64,000 nt of DNA from Nemertoderma westbladi (Eukaryota; Xenacoelomorpha; Nemertodermatida; Nemertodermatidae): NCBI GenBank assembly GCA_032718475.1, contig JAUCBJ010005774.1:1-64000 (forward strand), read 5' to 3'. The notes under the pieces were generated by a model. That model saw only the letters and a list, made by a program, of their open reading frames with translations. It was not told where the DNA came from and did no database searches. Positions 39,301 to 54,500 of the stretch are shown piece by piece. Position numbers and translations under genes: made by a program. The first letter of the stretch is position 1. The number at the start of each line of letters is the position of its first letter.

Positions 39301-42300
39301 GTACGGCCGGAGTACCAAACAGCTGTTAAACCTCTAGTTACCAGTTTCCAATTGGAAACTTTTCAGGACAAGTTTTTCGATCAAGGCACTCAGGACCTCA
39401 GTAACTACCTGAGCGCTTCAGCAGGACTCGACTTCCATAAATCCATCGGTGGGTTTAACGCCATTCACGGATACGTCGAGCCTCTAATCTCTTGGGCTCA
39501 GGAGATGATAGCAGAAGCCTTGGGAACCGATAAACTAGAGATACCGAGGAGTATGGAAGCTCCTTGTATGAGAATGATAGAGATTCCTGGAGACCCAATG
39601 CCGCATGAGGAAGAAATTGAATTAAATAACTCAATTATGGACAAATACCAAGTAGTAATGCAATGGTTTTATTCGTTCAATGGACGACGATGGTTGAGGA
39701 TATCCGCGAGTGTTTATAGTAAGAGAGAAGATTTCATTGAGTTGAAAGATGCTCTTGTTGAAAGTCTGCTGCTCCCACAAAAATTAGAAGTGGAAACCGA
39801 GCCTGTGCACTACCGGAGGGGTAGAAGGCAGTCCCTGCGACCGTGAACAAAACATATTCCTATGGATTTATTTATTTATTATATATTTTTGGCTATCTTT
39901 CTGGCCCGTGTTATTGAGTAGGTTGTATTTCAACTCTCAATTATATCTTACTGTATTCGAATAATTCGCAAAGTGCTGATAATGTCTTGCCCTTTATAAT
40001 TAGGGGTAGTTATATGAGTAATAATTGTATTTATTTCTAGTGAAGTTTAAGTCGCATATACATTATTATAATATATTCGCAGGGCACTGCTTATCCAAAT
40101 AACCATTTATAGCTCCAGGTGGAAGTAATCTCCATGTTGTAACGCCCTTTAGGTTGTTACAGTATGTAATTCAATTTATCTTGTAATAACACTATATCGT
40201 TCTATCTTTTATTAAAGAATTGAGGAACAAAAAAAGTACCAATTTAAGAATAAAATTACGTTAAATGGGAAAAAAAACGAAGACACATTTTTTTTAAATA
40301 TTCTCTCGACCCTTTATTAACCTCGCTAATATTTATGTTTTTAATGCTCTCTTGGGTTTTTTCGCATGAAAACAAACTAGATAAATAATAATTAACCCAA
40401 TCCCCATTACCTCATTTAATTCATGAATGACTGTGACGTCACCACGTACCTTGGACTCGGTCGATGCTGAAATGTCCTCCACCATCACCGCCGACAATTT
40501 CGTAGAAAATCTCTGCGTTCACGCCGATATCCGCGCTCGTTGCCATGACTACGGCGACCCGGGTCCCTGGCAACGCGTCCTCAGACACGGTGACGTCATA
40601 CTGAAGGAGTTCGAACTGGGGAGGAGAATCGTTGACGTCCAGAACCTGCGAATGGTGACGTCAGATAAAGTTAAATATAAACAATAAATAAGTAAGTAAA
40701 GTTTGGATGAAACAGAAATTGGAGAGGAAAAAAATGTGGAATTCGCCGTCGACTGGAATCGAACCCGTGACTACCGGCTTCAGTCTCAACCAGGGGGGGG
40801 GGGGGGGGGGGGGGGTCTATCCTTGACTGCGTTATTCGTAATAAATAGTTAATACCTCCAAGTCGACATTTTGTTACGCAGTTATTGAAATTGTTAGATT
40901 ACGAATGCAGCGGTTGCATACAATGTACTGCTATTAGTGTACAGGTATTTAATATGTGCTTGACTACTGACTTTATACGGATAGCAGGTTTAGCGAGCAG
41001 TATGGCAATCAATCCGATCGTCACATCTGCTAACCTCCAAAATATATAAAATAAAAGATATAAGTTAAATCATATACATTTCTATTGCGCGGACACTTTA
41101 TATCCCGCCGGTAAATAAAGTTCAGTGGGGTATGAGGGAAAATAAAGTTGCAATAAAAGGGAATTTTAAGGAATAACAATTTTTAGTTTAAAAAGATTAC
41201 CATAAAAACGTTCGACCGTCGTAAGAAAACAAAATACATCATAGCATAAACATTTCCAATTTATCTAAATATAATCTTATTAATTAAATAATTGATTCCG
41301 ACCTGTATAATAATATTAGTTGTCGAGGTCAATCTTGCGGGCAGCCCGTTGTCTATAGCTTCAACTGAAAGGTTATACAGCTGGCGAGTCTCGCGGTCCA
41401 ACATCCGTGTGAGGGAGATGATTCCGGACGAGTAATCCACCGAGAATGTGGATAACGCTTCCTCGTCGTTGGAGGGCGTAGGAGAAAATCGGTACGCCAC
41501 CTGGCGATCCATCCCTGAATCCAATACAAAACAATTAAAATTATAATAATAAGTTAATTAAATCAAGGGAAAGTATTGGAGATTGATATTGTCACTAGAT
41601 TTACGTTCATATATTTTCGATCAAAATTATCTTAAATGTTTCGAGTTTTGCAGGAGAGTCGGGTTGGTTGTAATCTTTAATTGTCTTCCCTGCATCACCA
41701 ATGGGAAAAGAACTTAGGGCAACGGGATTGGTTATATCACAAACTCGAAACTCATAGGACTAAGAAACCTACTAAACCACTTTTTACCTGCCAAATTAAT
41801 GCGGCGGTATTTTGTTTGAAGTTGGAATTTGGCTATCACGCTTGAAAAAAAGCGATTATAAAATTAAATATTAAATAATTAGAAACAATTAAGTCGCTAC
41901 CTTATATAACTTTACAACATTTTTGTTATAGTTTTAATTTATTATTAGTATATTATGGTTATGTAGGTCATGATCATATGTCATGTGGGGCATTAAGTAT
42001 ATTGTATTAATGTACAGTAGGCCCACATAGACCCATCAAAACCTAAACAAAAGCTGAAAGAACCTGCGGGCTTCTAGACACAAAATTCAGTTACCTTCAC
42101 GCTAAATGACTATAATTATTAAACATTTAAAGGATAAACAGAGGATGTCAAAATATATCGTGTTATAGCGCATTTCCGCTGAATGAAAAGTCCCTCAGTC
42201 TCCTTACGTCTGCTAATGTCTTCTTAGGGGCTCCGTAAATACTGGGAAAATATTATCTCTAGAAAAGGTTGAAACTAAGGAGATGAAAATATCTAATTGA

Positions 42301-45300
42301 ACTGCAGTTCAACAGCTTGTAAATATATTTACCGAATAGATTATTCTTAGATCTAAGTAAAAATGACTCCAAACAGACAAAGTACCCAACACAAAAAACA
42401 TTATTATATTACACATTGAGAAACCAATTAAGTTTAAAAAAAGTTAAGAAAATGCTTATTGATAGTAAAAATGTGTTAGCAAGCTGGATGTAGCTGTAGC
42501 TGTGTAGCTGTATGCAAGCTGTAAGAAAATGCTTGTTTGAACAAATTGTTAATATTTTTAGAAGACTGTTGGAGCTTTTTGCTGTAAAAAAACCGTCTGT
42601 TTGTGTCTGTCTGTTTGTCCGTATGTGCACATTGATATTGAGTTGAATTTTGAATTTTTCTTGGTAAAGTCTGATTTCACCGGTACCTGTCATCAGAAAT
42701 TTGGATTGTGATATATCGTTGGGTGTCGTTCACCAAACTGTACAGATCGTTTCTCGAGATATCATCAATTTACATTTAATTAAAAGACCGTTAGGGCTTA
42801 CTTGTTGAGAGGTAAAGTATATATATGTGCTGCTATAACTCTGTCAAACTGTCCTTCTTAGGGGCTGACGGTCTTCCTATAGCCAGCTTGCTGGATCTCT
42901 AGTTAATTAAAAGTGAAAGTAAAATTGACTAACCTTATTCAAACATAAATATATTAAATTCCCACTGCCTCAAAATTCTACCATTAATATTTATTAATTA
43001 ACAATAAAATTTATTGTATTTACATGTACAAGGAACTTACTATTCATATTGTTAAAGTATATTTTTACCAAACTGTCAAAATGATGACCAATCTAAATGA
43101 AGCTTGTCTGACTCCCAATGAGAGAGAAGAAAAACCTAAAAGTTTGATTAAACGTTATAAATGTTGTCTGATAGCATTGGTTGTTGTTATGGTAACCTTT
43201 GTTATTGGCATTCTCATTGGTTACTTCAGTCACCCCCGTTATCCTCTCCACTACAAGGCCTATACAGGGGTAGAGAGTTGGGTGCGTAATCGGTTGCTTA
43301 GTGATATAGACGCCTACCGACTCAAGTTTATCAACAAAGAGATGTCGAAGAAGCCCCATCTGGCGGGAACTTTGGGTAATCGCGATTTGGCTGACTACGT
43401 CGCAGGGAAGTGGAACCGGGCTGGTTTGGATCATGTTGAGATCAAGAAGTACAATGTTCTGTTGTCCTACCCAAAACAACCCGGGAGTGTTAAGTTCTCT
43501 GGAGATTCCAATCTAGACTTCACAGTGGAGAATGAGAGATCAATAGGATTGGAGGAGATTGACTCTGATACTGTACTCCCATATGCTGCATATTCCCCTT
43601 CTGGCACTGTTACTGGTGATGTTATATACGTTAATTACGGGAGAGCGGAAGATTTCGACTTCCTTAAACAGTTAGGAATTAACCCCGATGGAAAGATTTG
43701 TGTGGCTCGATTCGGCAGGGGTTTCCGTGGTGTCAAGGCGCACGAAGCTGCTGCGAGGAAGTGTGTTGGACTTATTGTCTACTCGGACCCGCAGGGAGTT
43801 GCCCCCGGCAACCCACCCCCCTCGGCCCTCCACCCAGACGGAGTCTACCTACCCCCGACCGGGGTACAACGAGGTACCTACAATCTACACACCGGAGATC
43901 CCCAGACACCAGGATTCCCGTCTACCGATTACGCGTACAGGAAAACGAATACCTCAAATGTATTTCCTTCCATTCCAGTTATCCCTATGGGCTACGGACA
44001 GGCTAAAATAGTTCTAGAACAACTAAAACCTGGAAATGAGTCACTGCCTGCCTCATGGATAGGTGAGATTGCCGGGTTAAAGTATAATACTGGGCCTGGA
44101 TATGGAACCACTAAAGGTAAAGTTACCATAGAAACAAATAACGAGAATGTAGTCAAAGAAATTTATAATGTAATTGGTTATATCTATGGATCAGTCGAGT
44201 CAGATCGTTATGTTATGATTGGTAGTCATAGAGACTCGTGGGTACGTGGTGCAATAGATGCTGGATCAGGGACAACTTTACTAATGGAGTTGGCTCGGGT
44301 GTTTGGGGGGCTTAGGAAAGATGGCTGGTCTCCCAGACGCACTCTCATGTTTGAGTCGTGGGACGGAGAGGAATTTGGAATGATCGGATCAGCGGAATGG
44401 GTCGAGGAATATCAACAAGAGCTCGCCGCTCGCGGTGTGGCTTATATTAATGTGGACATGGCGGTTTGGGGCAACTACTCGGTACAAGTTAAAGCCACTG
44501 GCAATCTACAAGATGTAGTCACCAGCGCGGCTAATGAAATACAAACCCCGGAAGGGGAGAATTTCCGAGATGTTTGGGCGAGGAGACAGCGGGAGCGGGA
44601 TATGCGAAAACGAGGGAACAAGACCGTCCCAGGGGAGTATGGAGTATACCCTCACGTTTACACAGTGTCTGCGTCTTCCGATTTCGCGCATTTTATCAAC
44701 TATGCCGGAGTATCAGTCATGGATCTGCAACTGCAAGCGGCACTAGTGCCAACCTACCACACCGCGTATGACACACACCGCTACTTCGAGTTCATTGACC
44801 CAGAGTTCCATTACCACCGCATGATGGCGCAACTGGCGGGGTTCACTTTACTCCGCCTTGTAGATGACGTCATACTCCCACTCAATGTAGATGGCTACGC
44901 AGCCACAGTGTTTCAGCTGATAAACGGGATTGATACTGATTATAAGATCACGAAGAATGTTTCAGAATGGTCTAAGGGTGGTATTTATAGCGATCTAGTT
45001 GAAAATTTAAAAGATTCACTGCAGAACCTGTCAGTAGCAGCAAGAAAGCTGGAGGCAACAAAGAAAACTATAAACAAATACGATGCAATGGCAGTACGTC
45101 GCCTTAATGATAAGTTAAGTTCATTCGAACGCAACTTTATCATTCCTCTCGGTATTACAGGGAACCCAACCAAACGACACGTCGTGTATTCTGGGGGAGT
45201 TAATAACTACGGAAGTACCGGGTTTGCCGGAATATTGGACGCTTTCAAGCAATCAATTGAACACCCGGGAGACATGGAAACGCGGGCGGAAACATTCAGA

Positions 45301-45503
45301 CAGATTTCTCAAGTTATATTTGCTATAAACTCAGCTGCACACTCAATAATTACAGGTCCTCAATATTAGAAAGCAATAAGAGTTTAATGAACTTATTTCA
45401 ATATAAATTCTAACAATGTGGGGCGAGCCACGCTGTCAGGGCGAGTCTTAGCGCACAATTATAATTAGTAAATGGGGCAAAACTTCATGTCGTCTGTCTG
45501 TAG

Positions 45504-45557
<54 letters not shown>

Positions 45558-48500
45558 AATAAAAAACTCATTCGTAAATAACTTTAGAAGATTTTAACCA
45601 TCTTCAAACCAAATTTTGTATGTGCTGGGCATACTAGAGGAAAAGTTCCAATATTTTTTAAAGTTACGGGCAAATACCTATTGAAATTTTGACTCCAGAT
45701 CAAATCGAACCTGTTTCGAACTTGCTCAAGTTCGCGTGCTGCGCGACGCCCCACGAACGTGTTATTTATTAGCTCTGATAAAGATTATGTGGAAACTTTT
45801 ATAGCTTATGCTTTTGTATACATTTGGTGGTCAGACGTTATGGTCGTTAAATATAAAACGAGAGAATCACAAACTCGTAGACTTACCTTCGTCCTTGTCC
45901 CAGGCCTGTATCCTAGCAACCCATGTGTCTACCGGTTTGCTCTCCAGCACCCCGTGCGCGCCCTCTAGTATTGGCGGGAAGCTGGGCGGCCAATCGTTGG
46001 CGTCACTCACCATCACCGTAACCCGGGAGCTGCACCGACGACCTCCGGTGTCCATGGCAACCGCAGTCAATTCGTACAGATCCACGGTCTCCCTATCGAG
46101 CCGTGTTGCCGTGACAACCGTACCTAAGTGAAGGAAGTTTACAATCACACATTTATACATTCTAGCGAAATTTATTCTAAAAATTAATAAAAATTTAACG
46201 AAAATGCCTGTCTGATCTCTTTGTTTCGTTTTGAAATATACGAAAGAAATTACATTATTAAACAATATAATAGCCTCACCATTTTCCTTTCCGATGTCAA
46301 AATGATGCGCAAATTGTCCCTCCAATGAATAGCTGATTGCCGCATTATCTCCAACATCTCGGTCAGTGGCAGACAAATTAGCCACACCCAATCCAGGTGG
46401 CATATTCTCCGCCACCTCAGCAGTCACATATTGCTAGGAGACGAAACAAACAAATAATTACCTGTTAGATGCTCTAGTAACTAAATACGAAATGTTTACA
46501 AAAGGAGTTTGTATTCTTTGGAAACAGAAACTGGTAGAAAACAAGAAACCATTAACAACATCTGTGGCGCAGTGGCGGTTTAATATATGTGGTGTCATTT
46601 AATCTATGGGTCCTTTAGCCACACTTTTAGACGATAACTTTATTGAAATATTAAGATAATTACAACTACAGAGTTAAAGAAACACAAGTAAACACCAGTA
46701 AAAAAATGTAATAAACAAACAAATATAGAAATGAGAAGAGAAAAATAACATAGAGTTAACAGAAAAGCTAGAAATATAAACTGAAACTTATAGAAACTGA
46801 GGTTTATAAATAGCAATGCGAATATATTGTTTATTTTTAGTTAGAATAACACCCGAGGGATTCAAGGGTTAAAACACGTAGTTAACAAAAACATTGAAAC
46901 AAAGACTAAATGATTTGTAAACAATAGAATGTAAATACCTGAGTGTACCAATCCAGAGATGGAAGCTTTAATTAAAATTACAAAAGTTTGTTAGTTAATG
47001 TGATATTTACAGTCTCCGGTGATTTAATAATCATAGTTAAAATTGTAGATAAATTTCACACCCACTCATATGTAGGAATCCGGCTAAATTACATCTTTCC
47101 TGCGCTTTAGGGAAACTCAATTATCAGAGTCTAACATTGATACTTACTTGATCACATACGGGAGAATTGTCATTAACGTCAGTAATTTCCACGATTAGTG
47201 TTGCTATGGCAGCGAATCTACCATCAGTAACAACGATTTCCATATTGTAAACCTAAAAAAACACAGGAATAGTACAAAGGTGTAACGACAACATTTAATT
47301 AACTTAGAAATAAAACACTAAGAAGTGTTCTACCCTTGTACGTCTTTATTCCTGAATCTCCTTCACATACAATACACTGACATTGACAGACTGGTTTTCT
47401 CTTAAAATCTGTGAATTCCACATCCAACTGCTTTCACTAACCTCTATCGATTCTCTATCCAACCGCTGGGTGGTGTACCTATACACTAACCTCCATTGAT
47501 TATCTATCGAACCGCTGGGTGGTGTACCTATACACTAACCTCTATCGATTCTCTATCCAACCGCTGGGTGGTGTACCTATACACTAACCTCCATTGATTC
47601 TCTATCGAACCGCAGGGTGGTGTACCTATACACTAACTTCTATTGATTCTCTATCGAACCGCTGGGTGGTGTACCTATACACTAACCTCCATTGATTCTC
47701 TATCGAACCGCTGGGTGGTGTACCTATACACTAACCTCCATTGATTCTCTATCGAACCGCTGGGTGGTGTACCTATACACTAACCTCCATTGATTCTCTA
47801 TCCAACCGCTGGGTGGTGTACCTATATACTAACCTCCATTGATTATCTATCGAACCCCTGGGTGGTGTACCTATACACTAACCTCCATTGATTCCCTATC
47901 GAACCGCTGGGTGGTGTACCTATATACTAACTTCCATTGATTCTCGATCCAACCGCTGGGTGGTGTACCTATACACTAACTTCCATTGATTATCTATCGA
48001 ACCCCTGGGTGGTGTACCTATACACTAACCTCCATTGATTCCCTATCGAACCGCTGGGTGGTGTACCTATATACTAACTTCCATTGATTCTCGATCCAAC
48101 CGCTGGGTGGTGTACCTATACACTAACCTCCATTGATTCTCTATCGAACCGCTGGGTGGTGTACCTATACACTAACTTCCATTGATTCTCTATCCAACCG
48201 CTTGGTGGTGTACCTATACACTAACCTCCATTGATTATCTATCCCACCACTGGGTGGTGTACACTAACCTCCATTGATTCCCTATCCAACCACTGGGTGG
48301 CACACTAAACACCATTGATACCTTATCCAACCGCTAGGTGGTGTACACTAACCTCCATTGATTCTCTATCCAACCGCTGGGTGGTGTACACTAACCTCCA
48401 ATGATGCCCTGTCCAACCACTGGGTGGCACACTAAACACAATTGATTCCCTATCCAACCGCTAGGTGATGTACACTAACCTCCATTGATTCTCTATCCAA

Positions 48501-51500
48501 CCGCTGGGTGGTGTACACTTTCCCTGTTTCCGAATCAATATTAAAGTGGCCGCGAGTATCTGTACCCCCGACGATATAATAACGTAATGTTTTGCTGGCC
48601 TCGGTATCTACAGCAACCATAGTATAAACAAACGTTCCTAAAATGGAAAATCCATTATTTAACGATTCATTAAATAATAATGGTTGATTTATGAACTCTT
48701 GTCAGTTTGAATTGTATGTTACCCTTATACAAGGATTTCTTAGGTTCGATACAAGTCAGTGCCATATGGTAGCACACTTATGTAGCACACATTGACCACA
48801 GACAGATAGACATACTGGAGCAATAATACATAACCCCCACCATCTGGGTAGCATATGCTCATCCCCCTGTTTTCATTTAGGGGTGCAGAAACACGGTCAA
48901 CCGAATCAACACGACCAAAAGGCAACAAAAATAAATTCAATGTACAATCTGGTGACTCTATCATTGAAGCATGAAGTCTTCCTAAACATTTTAGAACATA
49001 CTTGTTTGTGAAACTTAATATGTATTAAAAACCGTTACAATATTTATCAAATAAACCGTAGAACTCACCGGGTAATTGGTCTTCAGTCACTTGGGTCCTA
49101 TATGTTGCCTGACCGTCGCTAGACCTCCTCGTCCGCCCGTCACTAGGTAACGGGATGCTGTCGCTAGGGAATGAAGGAGGCGAGTCGTTGCTATCCACTA
49201 CGGACACGACCACAGTGGCGGTGGAGGTAAACCGTAATGACTCGCCCGTATCCGTGGCAACCACTAGTAAATTAACTTCAGGAGAGACCTCATAGTCAAG
49301 TGGAGTGTCGAGGAAAACCCATCTGAGAGAGGAGATGAGATAAGTGTATACCGTGGAAAGTGTACAAGTACATGGGGAAAATGCGTGCAAGTGCAATAAG
49401 ACGCTACCATAATGCCTCACCATTATTGCTTTATTATATTACCTGGTATCTACATACACTCCCTCCACCTACTGCCTATTAATTATCACTTCGACCCCAC
49501 CCAACCCATAGTGCTGTAAATTACAAATAATATTACAAGTAATACTCTCTTTCACCACTTTTATATGCTCTATTTTTAGCTGTATTGTACTTATCGTTAT
49601 GTATTGGTTGGTGATTCTCTCTCGGTCATCTTCCTCTAACTCACCCAGACACCGGATCCACAGTAAACCCGTTCCCTTCCTCCTCCAACTCACCCACTCA
49701 CCGGATCCACAGTAAACCCGCTCCCTTCATCCTCCAACTCACCGGATCCACAGTAAACCCACTCCCTTCCTCCTCCAACTCACCGGATCCACAGTAAACC
49801 CGTTCCCTTCCTCCTCCAACTCACCCAATCACCGGATCCACAGTAAACCCGCTCCCTTTCTCCTCCAACTCACCGGATCCACAGTAAACCCGTTCCCTTC
49901 CTCCTCCAACTCACCGGATCCACAGTAAACCCGTTCCCTTCCTCCTCCAACTCACCCAATCACCGGATCCACAGTAAACCCGCTCCCTTCATCCTCCAAC
50001 TCACCCAGTAACCGGATCCACAGTAAACCCGCTCCCTTCCTCCTCCAACTCACCGGATCCACAGTAAACCCGCTCCCTTCATCCTCCAACTCACCCAGTA
50101 ACCGGATCCACAGTAAACCCGCTCCCTTCCTCCTCCAACTCACCGGATCCACAGTAAACCCGTTCCCTTCCTCCTCCAACTCACCCAATCACCGGATCCA
50201 CAGTAAACCCGCTCCCTTCATCCTCCAACTCACCCAGTAACCGGATCCACAGTAAACCCGTTCCCTTCCTCCTCCAACTCACCCAATCACCGGATCCACA
50301 GTAAACCCGCTCCCTTTCTCCTCCAACTCACCCAGTAACCGGATCCACAGTAAACCCGTTCCCTTCCTCCTCCAACTCACCCAATCACCGGATCCACAGT
50401 AAACCCGCTCCCTTTCTCCTCCAACTCACCGGATCTACAGTAAACCCGCTCCCTTCCTCCTCCAACTCACCCAGTAACCGGATCCACAGTAAACCCGTTC
50501 CCTTCCTCCTCCAACTCACCCAATCACCGGATCCACAGTAAACCCGCTCCCTTTCTCCTCCAACTCACCCAGTAACCGGATCCACAGTAAACCCGTTCCC
50601 TTCCTCCTCCAACTCACCCAATCACCGGATCCACAGTAAACCCGCTCCCTTTCTCCTCCAACTCACCGGATCTACAGTAAACCCGCTCCCTTCCTCCTCC
50701 AACTCACCCAGTAACCGGATCCACAGTAAACCCGTTCCCTTCCTCCTCCAACTCACCCAATCACCGGATCCACAGTAAACCCGCTCGCTTTCTCCTCCAA
50801 CTCACCGGATCCACAGTAAACCCGCTCCCTTCCTCCTCCAACTCACCCAATCACCGGATCCACAGTAAACCCGCTCCCTTCCTCCTCCAACTCACCTAGT
50901 CACCGGATCCACAGTAAACCCGTTCCCTTCCTCCTCCAACTCACCTAGTCACCGGATCCACAGTAAACCCGTTCCCTTCCTACTCCAACTCACCCAATCA
51001 CCGGATCCACAGTAAACCCGCTCCCTTCCTCCTCCAACTCACCCAGTCACCGGATCCACAGTAAACCCGCTCCCTTCCTCCTCCAACACACCCAGTCTAC
51101 GGATCCACAGTAAACCCGCTCCCTTCCTCCTCCAACACACCCAGTCAACGGATCCACAGTAAAGCCGCTCCCTTCCTCCTCCAACTCACCGGATCCACAG
51201 TAAACCCGCTCCCTTCCTCCTCCAACTCACCCAGTCACCGGATCCACAGTAAACCCGCTCCCTTCCTCCTCCAACTCACCCAGTCACCGGATCCACAGTA
51301 AACCCGCTCCCTTCCTCCTCCAACTCACCCAGTCACCGGATCCACAGTAAACCCGCTCCCTTCCTCCTGCAACTCACCCAGTAAACGGATCCACAGTAAA
51401 CCCGCTCCCTTCCTCCTCCAACTCACCCAGTAACCGGATCCACAGTAAACCCGCTCCCTTCCTCCTCCAACTCACCCAGTAACCGGATCCACAGTAAACC

Positions 51501-54500
51501 CGCTCCCTTCCTCCTCCAACTCACCCAGTAACCGGATCCACAGTAAACCCGCTCCCTTCCTCCTGCAACTCACCCAGTAAACGGATCCACAGTAAACCCG
51601 CTCCCTTCCTCCTCCAACTCACCCAGTAACCGGATCCACAGTAAACCCGCTCCCTTCCTCCTCCAACTCACCCAGTAACCGGATCCACAGTAAACCCGCT
51701 CCCTTCCTCCTCCAACTCACCCAGTAACCGGATCCACAGTAAACCCGCTCCCTTCCTCCTCCAACTCACCCAGTCACCGGATCCACAGTAAACCCGCTCC
51801 CTTCCTCCTCCAACTCACCCAGTAACCGGATCCACAGTAAACCCGCTCCCTTCCTCCTCCAACTTACCCAGTCACCGGATCCACAGTAAACCCGCTCCCT
51901 TCCTCCTCCAACTCACCCAGTAACCGGATCCACAGTAAACCCGCTCCCTTCCTCCTCCAACTTACCCAGTCACCGGATCCACAGTAAACCCGCTCCCTTC
52001 CTCCTCCAACTCACCCAGTAACCGGATCCACAGTAAACCCGCTCCCTTCCTCCTCCAACTCACCCAGTAACCGGATCCACAGTAAACCCGCTCCCTTACT
52101 CCTCCAACTCACCGGATCCACAGTAAACCCGCTCCCTTCCTCCTCCAACTCACCGGATCCACAGTAAACCCGCTCCCTTCCTCCTCCAACTCACCCAGTA
52201 ACCGGATCCACAGTAAACCCGCTCCCTTCCTCCTCCAACTCACCCAGTAACCGGATCCACAGTAAACCCGCTCCCTTCCTCCTCCAACTTACCCAGTCAC
52301 CGGATCCACAGTAAACCCGCTCCCTTCCTCCTCCAACTCACCCAGTAACCGGATCCACAGTAAACCCGCTCCCTTCCTCCTCGAACTTACCCAGTCACCG
52401 GATCTACAGTAAACCCGCTCCCTTCCTCCTCCAACTCACCCAGTAACCGGATCCACAGTAAACCCGCTCCCTTCCTCCTCCAACTCACCCAGTAACCGGA
52501 TCCACAGTAAACCCGCTCCCTTACTCCTCCAACTCACCGGATCCACAGTAAACCCGCTCCCTTCATCCTCCAACTTACCCAGTCACCGGATCCACAGTAA
52601 ACCCGCTCCTCCCTTCCTCCTCCAACTCACCCAGTAACCGGATCCACAGTAAACCCGCTCCCTTCCTCCTCCAACTCACCGAGTCACCGGATCCACAGTA
52701 AACCCGCTCCCTTAATCCTCCAACTTACCCAGTCACCAGATCCACAGTAAACCCGCTCCCTTCCTCCTCCAACTCACCCAGTAACCGGATCCACAGTAAA
52801 CCCGCTCCCTTCCTCCTCCAACTCACCCAGTAACCGGATCCACAGTAAACCCGCTCCCTTCCTCCTCCAACTTACCCAGTCACCGGATCCACAGTAAACC
52901 CGCTCCCTTCCTCCTCCAACTCACCCAGTAACCGGATCCACAGTAAACCCGCTCCCTTCCTCCTCCAACTTACCCAGTCACCGGATCCACAGTAAACCCG
53001 CTCCCTTCCTCCTCCAACTCACACAGTAACCGGATCCACAGTAAACCCGCTCCCTTCCTCCTCCAACTCACCCAGTAACCGGATCCACAGTAAACCCGCT
53101 CCCTTACTCCTCCAACTCACCGGATCCACAGTAAACCCGCTCCCTTCATCCTCCAACTTACCCAGTCACCGGATCCACAGTAAACCCGCTCCCTTCCTCC
53201 TCCAACTCACCCAGTAACCGGATCCACAGTAAACCCGCTCCCTTCCTCCTCCAACTCACCGAGTCACCGGATCCACAGTAAACCCGCTCCCTTCCTCCTC
53301 CAACACACCGGATCCACACTAAACCCGCTCCCTTCCTCCTCCAACACACCCACCCAGTCACCGGATCCACAGTAAACCCGCTCCCTTTCTCCTCTAACTC
53401 ACCGGATCCACAGTAAACCCGCTCCCTTCCTCCTCCAACTCACCCAGTCACCGGATCCACAGTAAACCCGTTCCCTTCCTCCTCCAACTCACCCTGTCAC
53501 CGGATCCACATTAAACCCACTCCCTTCCTCGTCCAACTCACCCTGTCACCGGATCCACAGTAAACCCGCTCCCTTCCTCCTCCAACTCACCCGGTCACCG
53601 GATCCACAGTAAACCCGCTCCCTTCATCCTCCAACTCACCGGATCCACAGTAAACCCGCTCCCTTCCTCCTCCAACTCACCCAGTAACCGGATCCACAGT
53701 AAACCCGCTCCCTTCCTCCTCCAACTTACCCAGTCACCGGATCCACATTAAACCCACTCCCTTCCTCGTCCAACTCACCCTGTCACCGGATCCACAGTAA
53801 ACCCGCTCCCTTCCTCCTCCAACTCACCCGGTCACCGGATCCACAGTAAACCCGCTCCCTTCATCCTCCAACTCACCGGATCCACAGTAAACCCGCTCCC
53901 TTCCTCCTCCAACTTACCCAGTCACCGGATCCACATTAAACCCACTCCCTTCCTCGTCCAACTCACCCTGTCACCGGATCCACAGTAAACCCGCTCCCTT
54001 CCTCCTCCAACTCACCCGGTCACCGGATCCACAGTAAACCCGCTCCCTTCATCCTCCAACTCACCGGATCCACAGTAAACCCGCTCCCTTCCTCCTCCAA
54101 CTCACCCAGTCACCGGATCCACAGTAAACCCGTTCCCTTCCTCCTCCAACTCACCCTGTCACCGGATCCACATTAAACCCACTCCCTTCCTCGTCCAACT
54201 CACCCTGTCACCGGATCCACAGTAAACCCGCTCCCTTCCTCCTCCAACTCACCCGGTCACCGGATCCACAGTAAACCCGCTCCCTTCATCCTCCAACTCA
54301 CCGGATCCACAGTAAACCCGCTCCCTTCCTCCTCCAACTCACCCAGTAACCGGATCCACAGTAAACCCGCTCCCTTCCTCCTCCAACTCACCCAGTAACC
54401 GGATCCACAGTAAACCCGCTCCCTTCCTCCTCCAACTCACCCAGTCATCGGATCCACAGTAAACCCACTCCCTTCATCCTCCAACTCACCGGATCCACAG

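Noticed and set aside
29430-40790. Functional tRNA genes at 29430 and 40738
   Set aside because: B-box-like sequence is present but acceptor and anticodon stems cannot be formed; more likely SINE or pseudogene pieces.
44506-44771. Short frames within the GCPII-like gene
   Set aside because: Alternative-frame shadows of a well supported coding sequence.
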